In this document: positions 49,572-59,592 of the stretch, piece after piece | Position numbering within the stretch: position 1 is the first letter of the stretch | How the letters are laid out: each line of letters opens with the position of its first letter | Source: Ligustrum vulgare | Lineage: Eukaryota > Streptophyta > Magnoliopsida > Lamiales > Oleaceae | DNA: 64,000 nucleotides | Assembly (NCBI GenBank): GCA_963555705.1 | Contig: OY743177.1 | Coordinates: 310,001-374,000 of the forward strand | Reading direction: 5' to 3' | Position numbers and translations under genes: made by a program | The notes under the pieces: generated by a model | Told to the model about the DNA's origin: nothing | The model's database searches: none | The model's input: the letters and a program-made list of their open reading frames with translations, nothing else

Positions 49572-49826
49572 GACTTTTGGTTTTGGATTTTTAACTTATC
49601 TAATTCTATTAACCTACGGTGTAAAATACGTTCTATTTCAGGGTCAACTTCGAAGAGATTCCCATGTTTTGAACATAGCATACACGCTATAAGAACAAAA
49701 GAACTAGTGATTAGACAAAAATAAAAGAAAAAGACTAACAATACTAAAATAATTAAACTAAACTAACAAAGCAATAAAAAGTCCGAATTAGTGAATATAA
49801 CCTAAAAATAAATTTAAACTACAATT

Positions 49827-49842
49827 CCTGACAATGGTGCCA
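49827..49842 (-). other. Primer binding site, tRNA-Asp type
   Basis: Minus strand TGGCACCATTGTCAGG, just inside the LTR. The usual Athila/Tat site is TGGCGCCGTTGCCGGGG; every difference is a transition, two of them at CG, as expected from decay of methylated DNA. Confidence 0.65.
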
Positions 49843-49848
49843 AAAACT

Positions 49849-51263
49849 TGTTAACGATCTCCGTAAGTGTACAGATCATACAAGTAATAAAGTGAACCAA
49901 AAGTCCGGATATCATACCCAAGGGATTAAGTAAATTGTATTTTAGGTTGAATTTCTTAACCGGAACAAGAATTTCAAAGATGATTTGTTCAATGAATTAT
50001 AACTAGGAAATAAAACTAAAGAAGCAATTTAAAATTGAATTAAAATCAATGAAAGCAAGCGTGTTGAAAATTGAGAATCCACCATAAATCTATCATCTAT
50101 ACTTTAACTTAATTGCTTAACTACAATTCATGGGGTTTTGAAAATTCGTGTTCCAAATATCATTTAAGTCATCTCTCAAGGATGCATTAAAAACATTTTT
50201 CTAAAAATGTAACCTGACTATATCTCTATGACGAATTGACACTAGAAAAGCATTTTTGTTTTGTGAATATTTTTCAAGGATAACACTAAGTATAGAGGCA
50301 TATCTCTATCCCCTATCGAACATAGAGGTAATTAAACATGTCTAACGTTCTCTTACTCTCTCAATTTTTGGAAAACGCCACTCAGTTATACAAAAATTGG
50401 CCAGAAGTTTGCATAAGATAAAAAAACATACTTTAATTACTTAAACTCATAAATCATATAAATTAAACAGTTGTCAAAGCATATAATCAAAATATTATGA
50501 CTTCATCACAATCCCCAACACAAAACGTCTATCCTAGATACATAATTGAAAATAAATTACCAGAAACATGAAAAGAGATTACCTCGTTCATCCTCTTATT
50601 ATTGTATCTTCAATCTTATCTTTGGCCTTGCATGGATCTCTCTTCGATTGAGCAGCAAACTTGCATGAAATCACAATTAAGAATAATATTGAGGATGCCT
50701 ATTCGTGCATGACAAGAGTTATATATAGTTTTTAGGTGAAAAACTAGGTCAATGGACGAAAATCAGTTGAAATCCGCGTAAAAAGCCCAGTCGGAAAGAA
50801 GCGCGACCGCGTGATTATAAGTCTAGTGGCCGCGCAGTAGGACAAATTCAGGTTCTATTTAATTTGAGTTTCTCACGCGACCACACCTCTTGCATCTGGT
50901 GGTCGTGTAGTTTACCGCTGGAGTGCAATTTTCCATCTTTTATTCTTGTTTAAGTTGGTCCTCCTTCTTTATTTGCATCCAAGTTCTCCAACTTTCAATT
51001 GTGATGTTTTGGCCCCTATACTTCTGATTTCTTCTCTTTTCTTCCTTCTTCGTAATTGACTCCTTGGCCTTCTTCATGTTCACAAATTAGCTTCAATCAT
51101 CATCCAATTCTTCCATATTTGCCTCATTTGCGTTCATTTCTCAAATTTGGGTTGTTTTCTGAAATATAAACAAATAACAAGTAAATGAATAGCTAATATT
51201 CTTAAACAAATATATAAAATTCTACTTTTGACATATAAATAAGTGTATAAAATATACTTATCA
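49849..51263 (-). repeat. 5' LTR of the gypsy element (1415 bp)
   Basis: On the minus strand it starts TGATAAGTATATTTTATACA and ends GATCGTTAACA. It contains CG-rich palindromic words (GCGCGACCGCG, GGCCGCGCAG, near 50800-50835). The LTR at 55292-56801 is a diverged relative. Confidence 0.75.
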
Positions 51264-51268
51264 CTCAT

Positions 51269-51960
51269 CTCTTTGGGGTCATCTTAAACTTACCAAAAGA
51301 TCTTGTCCTTCAACTAGTGAAGAGAAGAAGAAGATGGAATCAATGCCCTATTCTTCAGCAGTTGGTAGTTGTATGTATGCTATGACATGTACTCGTCCAG
51401 ATATTGCACATGCAGTTGGTGTGGTAAGTAAATTTCTGTCTAATCCGGGCAAAGATCATTGGGAAGTAGCTAAATGGATTATGCGTTATCTCGGGGGAAC
51501 TTCTACTTTTTGTTTGGGTTTCGGGGGAGCTCAGCCAATTTTGACAGAGTATATAGATGCAGATATGGTAAGAGATCTTGACAACAGAAAGTCTACAGGT
51601 ACTTGTTTGCTTTTGGAGGGAGAGTTGTTTCTTGGCAGTCGAGATTGCAAAAATATGTGGCTTTGTCTACAACTAAGACTGAGTATATTGCGATTACCGA
51701 AGTAGGTAAAGAGATTATATAGAAGAAAAAGTTTATTGAGGAGCTCAATGTGAAGCAATGTGAGTACGTCATTTATTGTGATAGTCAGAGTGCTCTTAAG
51801 CTAAGTAAGAATTCTACTTTCCATTCTCATACTAAACACATTGAGGTGAGGTATCATTGGATACGTGGAGCGGTTGATGACAAATTGATGCAGTTAGAAA
51901 AGATTCACACTGATAAAAATATTGCTGACATGTTGACCAAGGTTGTTACTAAGTAGAAAC
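51269..51960 (+). pseudogene. Copia A RNase H and C-terminus, after the gypsy insertion
   Basis: Reads on from the RT: SLWGHLKLTKRSCPSTSEE, then MESMPYSSAVGSCMYAMTCTR, DIAHAVGVVSKFLSNPGKDHW, the RNase H block (DLDNRKSTGTCLLLEG) and CDSQSALKLSKNSTFHSHTK then IADMLTKVV. Stops near 51705 and 51720 split it. It ends 85 bp before the 3' LTR. Confidence 0.9.
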
Positions 51961-52044
51961 TTGAGTTTTGTGTCGAGCATGCCAGGATGGATTCCAAGTG
52001 ATTGGAGTTTGGGTGTACCTCCCTAATGGGCTAGATGGGGAGAT

Positions 52045-52853
52045 TGTTGGGCTTAAACATATTTTTTGCCAATATAATTTATGTTTTAAGTACAGCTAAT
52101 TTAAGCTTTAAATTTGGATGATTATTTGATTCAACTTCAAGGACTTTTGTGCAATTTCAAATAAGTCAATTGCCTAACCTAATTAAAGCAAAATGCTGGG
52201 GGATATTTTTCACGCAGAGAGAGAGAGACGTAGCAGCTGGGAGAAAAATCAAATTAGAGAGAGAGAGAGAGAGAGAGAGACGTAGCAGCTGGGAGAAAAA
52301 TCAAATTCTTTGGCCATTTTCCACACACATTACACAACAAAAATGGAATAAAAAATTCTATATTTCTTGTATTTGTTTTGGAGAAGAAAGTTTTAGAATA
52401 TTTGGGGTTCTTCTTCTTCTATGTTTGGTTGCTCTAAGTTTTATCTTAGAATGTATTAGGTGTCATTTAATCTCCATATTATTGTTATTGTTGGACTCTA
52501 TCTATTATATTAGATGATGTATATTTTGGGTGTCAAGATTGATCCTTGAAGGTGTGTATTGGTTACCTCTAGATTTAGGACAAAAATCTAGGGAAGAAAA
52601 CATTGTATTACCATTATTAAGTAATAGTGGAATTGTTGGTTTGCCCCGTAGATTTTCCATTCTCATTGGAGGATTTTACGACGTTAAATAATTATTAGTG
52701 TTATTGGATTGCTATTTATAATTCCGGCATTCTATTGTTTGGATTAACTTGTTTGAGTTTTGAATTCTTATTTTAATCACATTGAGTTTGGGGAAATATT
52801 TTAGCATTACTACTTGTGTTGATAATTCAATTTTGCAGTCCAATTTCCCAACA
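52045..52853 (+). repeat. 3' LTR of copia A (809 bp)
   Basis: Starts TGTTGGGC after a purine tract (GATGGGGAGAT) and ends TTTCCCAACA. It contains a tandem duplication of about 55 bp with GA runs and a GACGTAGCAGCTGGGAG core (52228 and 52279). Differs from the 5' LTR at many positions, which shows an old insertion. Confidence 0.92.
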
Positions 52854-52876
52854 AATTTTTCTTAGTTAGCACACAG
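52854..52876 (+). pseudogene. TOL-like: TOL pseudogene, exon piece 5 beyond copia A
   Basis: Continues the codons cut at 27591: TTTTTCTTAGTTAGCACACAG reads F-S-stop-L-A-H-R, matching the FAQLAHR segment after the DDE run of plant TOL proteins (Gln codon turned into TAG), then GTAATC as splice donor. It shows both that copia A cut this exon and that the duplication lies at the join. Confidence 0.72.
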
Positions 52877-54728
52877 GTAATCTAAACAAAATTCTTTTTC
52901 TTCAGAGATATATGTTATTTGTTTTTACAGTAAGGTAATAGTAGTCACTTCACTATAAAGACAATATTTAGGTAAATGAGCTCAGAAGAGTGTTGATGCC
53001 CCTGCACCTGGACCTTGGACGGCAATGGCATATAGTGTTGACGGAAACAAGTCTATTCAAAAACTTTTTTCTAGTTGCTTTTTTTTTTTTCCCCGTAAGG
53101 ATGATCTCATGTTATGTAGATAGCTTCATTTTGTAGGACTGACCAACAGTTTAGGTATCAAATAAATTCACTTAATGTAATTATTTCCTTTCTGTGTTAT
53201 CTTGTCTATATGTAATGTTTTACCAATGTATTTTAGGCTTCCAAATTGTTGTATTTATTTATACGATATCATTTCATTAATTTGATTGCATTTAATTGCA
53301 AACAACACTTTGACACTTCAAAATCAACTTTTCCTCCACTTGTACATTTGAGCAAACAAATAACAAGATAAATAACATCGGATAGAAGAATTATCACGCT
53401 AATCTATAATCAAGTATAAACATCGCACGTGCCTTACACCACGTGTAGCCAATAGTAGTTTTAACAAAAAAAGTACTCCTATCTTGAAAAAAGTGCTTTT
53501 AGAAAAAGTCATCCCATACACAAATATATATAAATATGATCTTTGACTCGACATGTGACTTTATAATAATAAATAGAAAAATTCTTTTTTGCACTAGGAA
53601 TCGAATCATCAATACGCATTGAAACATATTCATTCTCATTGCCTTTTTTTATTGTATTCTTATTGCCATTTGTCCACAAATTCTTGCAAAAGTTTGTGGA
53701 CTCGCAAAAGAAAGACCAAACAAAATTGGCATATCGCAAGCCAAACCGTCCATTTTGTGGAAAAGTGGCATTTAACATATCTTTAATCATAATATATAGC
53801 CAAATGTAAAAATCCCTCAAAAGCTATGTGTTCATATGTTTTATCTCATAGTTTACGAAATAGTGATTATCATAAACAGATGTAAGAAATGGTTCAAGAA
53901 GTGTAAAATATGACACTACTTATCATAGATATCGCAAATTATAAATAGAAACATAACATCTCATTTCATTTTAAAAGCATAAGTTATAGAGTAGAAATAA
54001 CGTATAACCTAATACATCACCCAAGAGATGATGCAATGTAAATCACAATGTTAAATACTGAAAATCATAAAGCTACCTTACGCAAAATTGCCAAATGATC
54101 ATTTCCAAGAATAAAAAAATAATGTTAATGGAGTAAATAATTATTGATAAAATTTCGATTATTGAATGGTTTCTATGTTTGACAAACTGTTTTTAAACAT
54201 GTTTTTAAATAAGACATTTCCTCAAATCAATTTTTTAATCACACATATTTTCTTTCTCTATTTTTCAACCACATATTTTACCTCGTAAACATCATATTCT
54301 TTGTTTTTAAACAAAAAATCTTTTAACGAATAGAGTGATTATTGGTGATTCATACAGAATCAATCATAACAGAACTGAAGTTGAAATTGACTATTGCTAA
54401 AAAATATATATTATCAATTTATTAAATAACACTGCTATACATATATGATATTTGATTTAAATGCATTGCGAGTCACTCAACTATGACCTAATGTGCATTA
54501 GGATCACTCATCTTCAATTTTGTGCGATCAAGTCACCAACTTCAATTTGCTTGTAAATGAGGACGGTAATTTTAGATTTGTAAGCAAGTCAAAGAGAATG
54601 ACTTGATTCTCCAAATTTAAGATGAGTGACTAGATTGGAAAACATAGGATAAAATCAATTGAAATCCTTTCTATTGGTTCGTGCGTGGTAGCTAGTATAG
54701 AAGAAGACAGTCGGGCTGCTTTTTGGGG
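52877..54728. other. Non-coding DNA after the TOL relic
   Basis: AT-rich; no further TOL exon recognised, although 52978-53045 has slightly higher GC. A 45-bp stretch near 53728-53772 (CAAGCCAAACCGTCCATTT core) recurs at 59325-59365. 54475-54655 has inverted short motifs (GATCACTCATCTTCAA and AAGATGAGTGAC). Confidence 0.5.
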
Positions 54729-55218
54729 TGGCTACTGAACTTTGATCATGTTGCTACTTAATCATCCAATTTTTAAAGGTAGAATTCTTAATGTCCACCC
54801 AACTTTCCACGAAATTACACATCCATCACACAATGTCTAAGTGTCTCTAATTCTTGACGAATTGTCCTATCTAGCTAGAAAATTTCTGTCGTGCATGTAA
54901 CGATATTAATTCTCCTTCACTTATCAAATTGCATTAGTCAAACATGCTCTTATTTGAGTCATAGCATGTGATGTAATTTGATGTAACAACGTTAATTCTA
55001 ATCCAGTCATCAAATTTCAGTCGTGACATGTGATGCAATTTGATCGGCAGCACATGGCACAACTTAAATTTTCCAACAACGTAGGACATTCTGTTAAGAA
55101 TTGAAGAAATGTTCGGCATTTGATGATGAACGTGCAATTTCGTGGGAAGTTGGATAAAATTTCAGAAACCTTTTAAAATTTAGTGATTAAGTAATAACCT
55201 GGTTATTCAAGTGGCAAA
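54729..55218. mobile_element. Foldback/long-TIR element (about 490 bp)
   Basis: The first roughly 170 bp and the complement of the last roughly 170 bp align: CTACTTAATCA/TTACTTAATCA, CCAACTTTCCACGAAATTACAC/CCAACTTCCCACGAAATTGCAC, AATTCTTGACGAATTGTCCTA/AATTCTTAACAGAATGTCCTA. Non-coding between. Limits are approximate and no clear TSD was found. Confidence 0.7.
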
Positions 55219-55291
55219 GAGTTGATCTTATCAACAAACATATATAGGGAATACATATTTAGCCTTTCCCGTTGTTCACTTTATTTTGAGA

Positions 55292-56801
55292 TGCAAAATA
55301 TACCCGCAAGTGTACGGATCGTGAAAAGTAATAAAGTGGACAAACATGTCCGGATTATCGTTACACGAAGGCTGCTATTAAGTATCGAAATATTTTAGTT
55401 CTTATCCTTATGTGATCAGATGAGTTGTTTGATGCTTTAAACTAAAACTAAGAGAATTAACTAAAGAAATAAAATTGCAAAATTGTTTTTTTTTTTTTTT
55501 TTAAATGATTGTAAAGTAGTTGAGATTCACGATTTCACATAACCAATTAAATTAACTCCAATTCCAGTTTTATTTCCTAAATATGTATTCGGTCGAATTC
55601 ACTAATTTAAATTGAGATTACTCTCTTGAGTTTAAATCAATTCTACTTAAATAAGTTAACCTTGTATCTATACAAAGGGTTTGAATATTTCTTATTTAGA
55701 TACATAAAACACAAGAATTCACACACGATCGTGATAATAACAAAAGTATATCTCTATTTCTTATTCAATTATCGGATTTATTACATTAATCTAAGTTATT
55801 AACTCACATCTCGGATTATGGAAATAACTCATTAAATCATGAATTAGTGGCCAATTAACTCACGCATTAAATACAATAATAAATCAACACATGCAACGAA
55901 TAACTAAAATAATGGAATTTGGAATTAAAATAATATAACTAGGCTACTTCGTTCATCCCAACACGAAATTTAATTACACATCATGAATAAACAACAAAAA
56001 TAGTAAATAATAGATTTCATTGAAAATAACATAAGAGAATGTAAAACTTGCACCAAGTTTCAATTCTTCACGTGATCTTCAACTCTTGCCCCTTTTCAAT
56101 GCGTTGATCTCCTAAGAATCTGACATGAAAATCTCAATTGTGGCCTTTTCTTAGGTAAGGCAAAGGTCCTTTTTTCGTGCCTCACAAGTTGTACATATAG
56201 GTATTGAGAAGACCTAGGTGAAAGAGGAGGAAAAACTGTTAAATCCCCATGCGAAAAGCCCAAGATCGGCCTAGTCATAGCGCAATCATGCGATACAACG
56301 AGGCATGATCGCGTGGACATGGGTTAAACTCTCGAGTGGAAATCTTGACCTATCGCGCGCCTTTGAGAGCCGCGATCACGTGGTACTGACTTTCAATACA
56401 ATTTTCCTCTTTTCTCGGATGTGTAAGTTGGTCCCTGTCTTTTAATTGTTACTTTACTCCTCTCAACTTTCAATTGAAGCATTTTGATCCCCATACTTTA
56501 GATTCTTCTTAATTAGCTTGTTTCAGCTCTCGACTTCTTCAATTGAGTCCTCCGACTTCAGATTTATTCTCTTTGGCATCATGTAAGTTTCCTGGTTGAC
56601 GTCATTAACTTCTCAATTATCCAATTTAGCTCCAATTAGCATCAAACTATGCATTTTCCCCATCAATTGCTCAATTCTCATGATTTCGGGTTATTTTTAG
56701 TAATGTAAACAAATAAACACGAACTAAATATCATTTATTCTAAAATAACAATATAATATTCTAATTTTGACAATCAAATAAGTGTATAAAAGAACTTATC
56801 A
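55292..56801 (-). mobile_element. Gypsy-type solo LTR related to 49849-51263
   Basis: Minus strand starts TGATAAGTTCTTTTATACAC and ends in ATTTTGCA next to a CGTACACTTGCGGG segment, parallel to the gypsy LTR at both ends and in order. It carries CG-rich palindromic words (ATCATGCGAT, TGATCGCGTGG, GCGATCACGTGG) at 56270-56380. Flanks tgaga/cccgt do not match, so the exact ends are unsure. Confidence 0.6.
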
Positions 56802-58860
56802 CCCGTCACAAGGATTGCAATGATTTTTCTTCGTCCACTCAAAATATTGCACTCAATAGAAGATAAGAAGTTGTAATAAGGGAAAATTACACGCACCCCT
56901 ACAGTTTAATAATAAAAAATAAACTCTCTACCAACCAATCCAAACAAAACCATAATTTCTAAAACACTTCAATCTCAACCATTCACCTCTCTCTCTCTCT
57001 CTCTCTCTAAAATCTCTTTGCTTCCTCTCCCTACCCACTCTCCCAACAACATATCAGCGACTGAACTAGGGAGGCACCACGCACAAGCTTCCATTTGGCC
57101 GAAATCTTGAATCTCGAGTCCCTTCAGATTTCCCCTTTTCCGAGTTTTGACCCATTTTTTCATAGATCCAGCACCACGACACATATCTTCACTGCCCAGT
57201 CACCAACTGTGATGCTGGTTGAAGTTGGTGGTTATTCACTTATTCCAGTTAGATTTTCTCTCCTTCGATTGTTGAGCCCAGCTTTTCGAAGAAACGAGCC
57301 TCAGTTCAACTAAATCAGATTCAACCCCTTGCTATTTTGTTTGTTTTCTCCCACACCTCTGATAATTGAATATCTTCATTTTTACTTTGAAGGCTAAAAG
57401 GTGTGACTTGACATGCCTAGAATTCATGTTCCTTCAATAAACTCAACCATTTTTTCCCACTCTTTAGGCAGATACATTCAATTTTTCCACTTTCACATTT
57501 CATTTTTTTGAGTGGAATGAGATTAACGTTGCTACTTTGACACTGTATTCATCTATAGCTAGGTGATACTCAGGGTGGCTCCAAATATGTTAATGAAGTT
57601 TTTTGAGATCTTCTAAAATAGGAAAAGAAATGATGGGTGGTGTAGGAATTGACGAGGTGGTAGTTCTACGCGGTGTCCAGTGATGAGTGGTGGAAGAATG
57701 GTATTAAGTTGGGAAGGGTTGATTTGAATAGTGCTTGTGACTAATTATGGGCGATTGCGACCAGTTATTAGGTAACTGTAACTTTATGTGACGAATGTGA
57801 CTTTATGCGCCTAGTGACGAGTGCGGGATGTGACCAACTTAATTAAATTATCGATCAAAAACTTGATTTGCCATTAAATTTATAATTGTGACAATTTATG
57901 TCAACTGTAACTTTGTGTGACCATTAACTAGTACTGGACGTGGTTCATTTAATTAATATATATATATCGGTCATAAATGTGACCTATTGTTGTGTCAAAT
58001 ATGACTATGTAGGACCAAGTCGTGAGTTTATGTGAGTGAACTGTAACCTTGTGTGATCGAACTTTGGTTTTATATGACCGAACTGTAACATCGTGTGACC
58101 GAACTGTGACTTCGCGTGATCGAACTGTGACCTCGTGTGATCGAAATGCGACTTAATATGATCGAATCGTGATCATGTGTGATTAAAGTGTGATTTTGTA
58201 TGATCAACTGTGACTTTACGAGTGGTGTGGGGTGAATTTTGCGACTAAATTTGTAATTGTGAACTGTAACTTTGTGTAACCAACTGTGACTTTGCTCGTT
58301 AGGTAGGGTGGGGTTGCGGTGAAATTTGCAAATAAATTTGCAATTGTGATTGAAAAGTGATTTTGTATGACCAACTATAATTTTGCAGATGGGGTAGGGT
58401 GAGTGGGATGGGGGCGGTGGTTGGGGTGATTTTTGCAACTAAATTTATAATTGTGACTGAACTGTGACTTTGTTAGTGGGGTAGAGTAAGGTGTGGTGGC
58501 AGTGAAATTTGTGACCAAAATTGAATTTGTGAATGAAATGTGACTTTGTGTGACCAATAGTGACTTTGAAGGTGGGGTGGGGGTGGGGGTGGGGTGGGGT
58601 GAGGTTTGCGATAAATTTGTAATTGTGTCCGAACTGTGACTTTATGTGATCAATTGCGACTTTATAGGGTGGGGTGGGTGGATGGGGTGAGGGTTAAATT
58701 AGTGATTAAATTTGCATATGTGATCGAAATATGACTTTACGGGGTGTGTGGGACTAGGTAGAGTGAGTGCATGTGGGACTAACAGGTTGTGGATTAGGTA
58801 TGATTTGAGTTTTATTTATTTATTAGTATTTAATACCTTATTTAAAAATAAAATAAATTG
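56802..58860. repeat. Non-coding region with a long degenerate TGTGAC repeat tract
   Basis: From about 57740 to 58740, TGTGACTTTGTGTGACC-like units of roughly 20 bp recur dozens of times with heavy divergence, mixed with GGGGTGGGG stretches. A CT microsatellite lies at 56988-57008. The left end GGGAAAATTACACGCACCCC (56881) looks like a transposon terminus, but no partner was found. ORFs here are low-complexity. Confidence 0.55.
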
Positions 58861-59144
58861 AGCCTCTGTTCGGCGGCAGTGTAGCCGTCGTTATTTTGAA
58901 ATTAATGTGTTTTTAGGTTAAATTTGTTGTTAAAAGGTGATTTCGAAAAATGTGTGTGATCAAAAAATGTTATTGAAAATGGTAATTATTATGAACATTT
59001 GTTATAAGTATGCCGTAGAACACTAAGTTTGTTAGATTTAAAAAAGTAATAATTTTAGTTGTATAGTTATGTATTTTTCCTTGAAATAATTTGTAAAAGA
59101 GAGTTCAAATAAAATCAACTATGTTACAATTACACTCTCATCCA

Positions 59145-59290
59145 CAATGTGGGTGACAATCCACTCACATTAAGGTGAGGATCACAAAATTTTTCTCACA
59201 ATATGGATGATAATTCATTCACATTGGGGTGGGGGTCACAAAATTCAAAGCATTAAATGGATTGTCATTCACATTGTGGGTGAGATTTTG
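59145..59290. repeat. Imperfect tandem repeat of about 55 bp, 2-3 copies
   Basis: CACAATGTGGGTGACAATCC, then ..CACATTAAGGTGAGGATCACAAAATT, repeats as CACAATATGGATGATAATTC.. and a shorter third copy. It lies 300-450 bp upstream of the gene start. Confidence 0.65.
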
Positions 59291-59537
59291 AAAATAAAAT
59301 TATCCAAATAAAATTGGCACGGTCAGTTTCGCGAGCCAAACCGTCCATTTGTAGAAAAAACGTGGCATGGATCCACGGGCGAACTTTGCTTCTAAGGCAA
59401 TCCCTACGTGTCACCTTCTCTTTTGAAACGAGAAACAATACTGTAAGTACTGCCTAGGAGTTCCTGAAAATCTATCCCAATTTCTCAGCTCTTAAAGATG
59501 AGAATCTTTCGATTCTCCAACCCCCAGATGAGCTTTG

Positions 59538-59546
59538 AATATAAGT
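59538..59546 (+). promoter_or_regulatory. Possible TATA box of the secreted-protein gene
   Basis: AATATAAGT about 47 bases before the ATG at 59593. Position and sequence are only suggestive. Confidence 0.25.
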
Positions 59547-59592
59547 ATTAGTATTTCTTGCTCTTGCTGAGTACTCTTGACAGGAGATCAAA

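Larger units (their letters stand above)
35969..51263 (-). mobile_element. 15.3-kb gypsy-type insertion in copia A RT, itself carrying copia B
   Basis: Flanked by a perfect 5-bp duplication CTCAT (35964-35968, 51264-51268) exactly where the copia A RT frame breaks and resumes. The right part (47056-51263, minus strand) is a Ty3/gypsy element of Athila/Tat look: LTR, Asp-type primer site, gag and protease. The left part (35969-38351) is its non-coding 3' region. No gypsy RT, RNase H or integrase is seen. The left terminus TGCATGAAC does not match the inner end of the recognised LTR, so the 3' LTR is missing or replaced. Copia B fills the centre. Confidence 0.78.
27592..52853 (+). mobile_element. 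Copia A: full-length Ty1/copia with five nested insertions
   Basis: Starts TGTTGGGC (27592), ends TTTCCCAACA (52853), with flanking pentamers cattt and aattt (4 of 5). It has LTRs of about 809 bp, primer site TTGTATCAGAGC at 31039, gag at 31075, protease, integrase, RT, RNase H and a purine tract before 52045. Subtracting the MULE, Helitron, solo LTR, MITE and gypsy insertions leaves about 5.5 kb, normal for copia. It inserted in a TOL exon, and the TOL frame resumes on the far side. All pol segments contain stops. Confidence 0.92.

Noticed and set aside
55287..56806. TSD for the 55292-56801 LTR
   Set aside because: tgaga and cccgt do not match, and shifting the right end to the CACCCGTCA at 56800-56808 does not help.
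58070..58557. Minus-strand ORFs with repeated SITRSHSS and HNYKF units
   Set aside because: They are translations of the degenerate GTGAC tandem tract, not a protein family.
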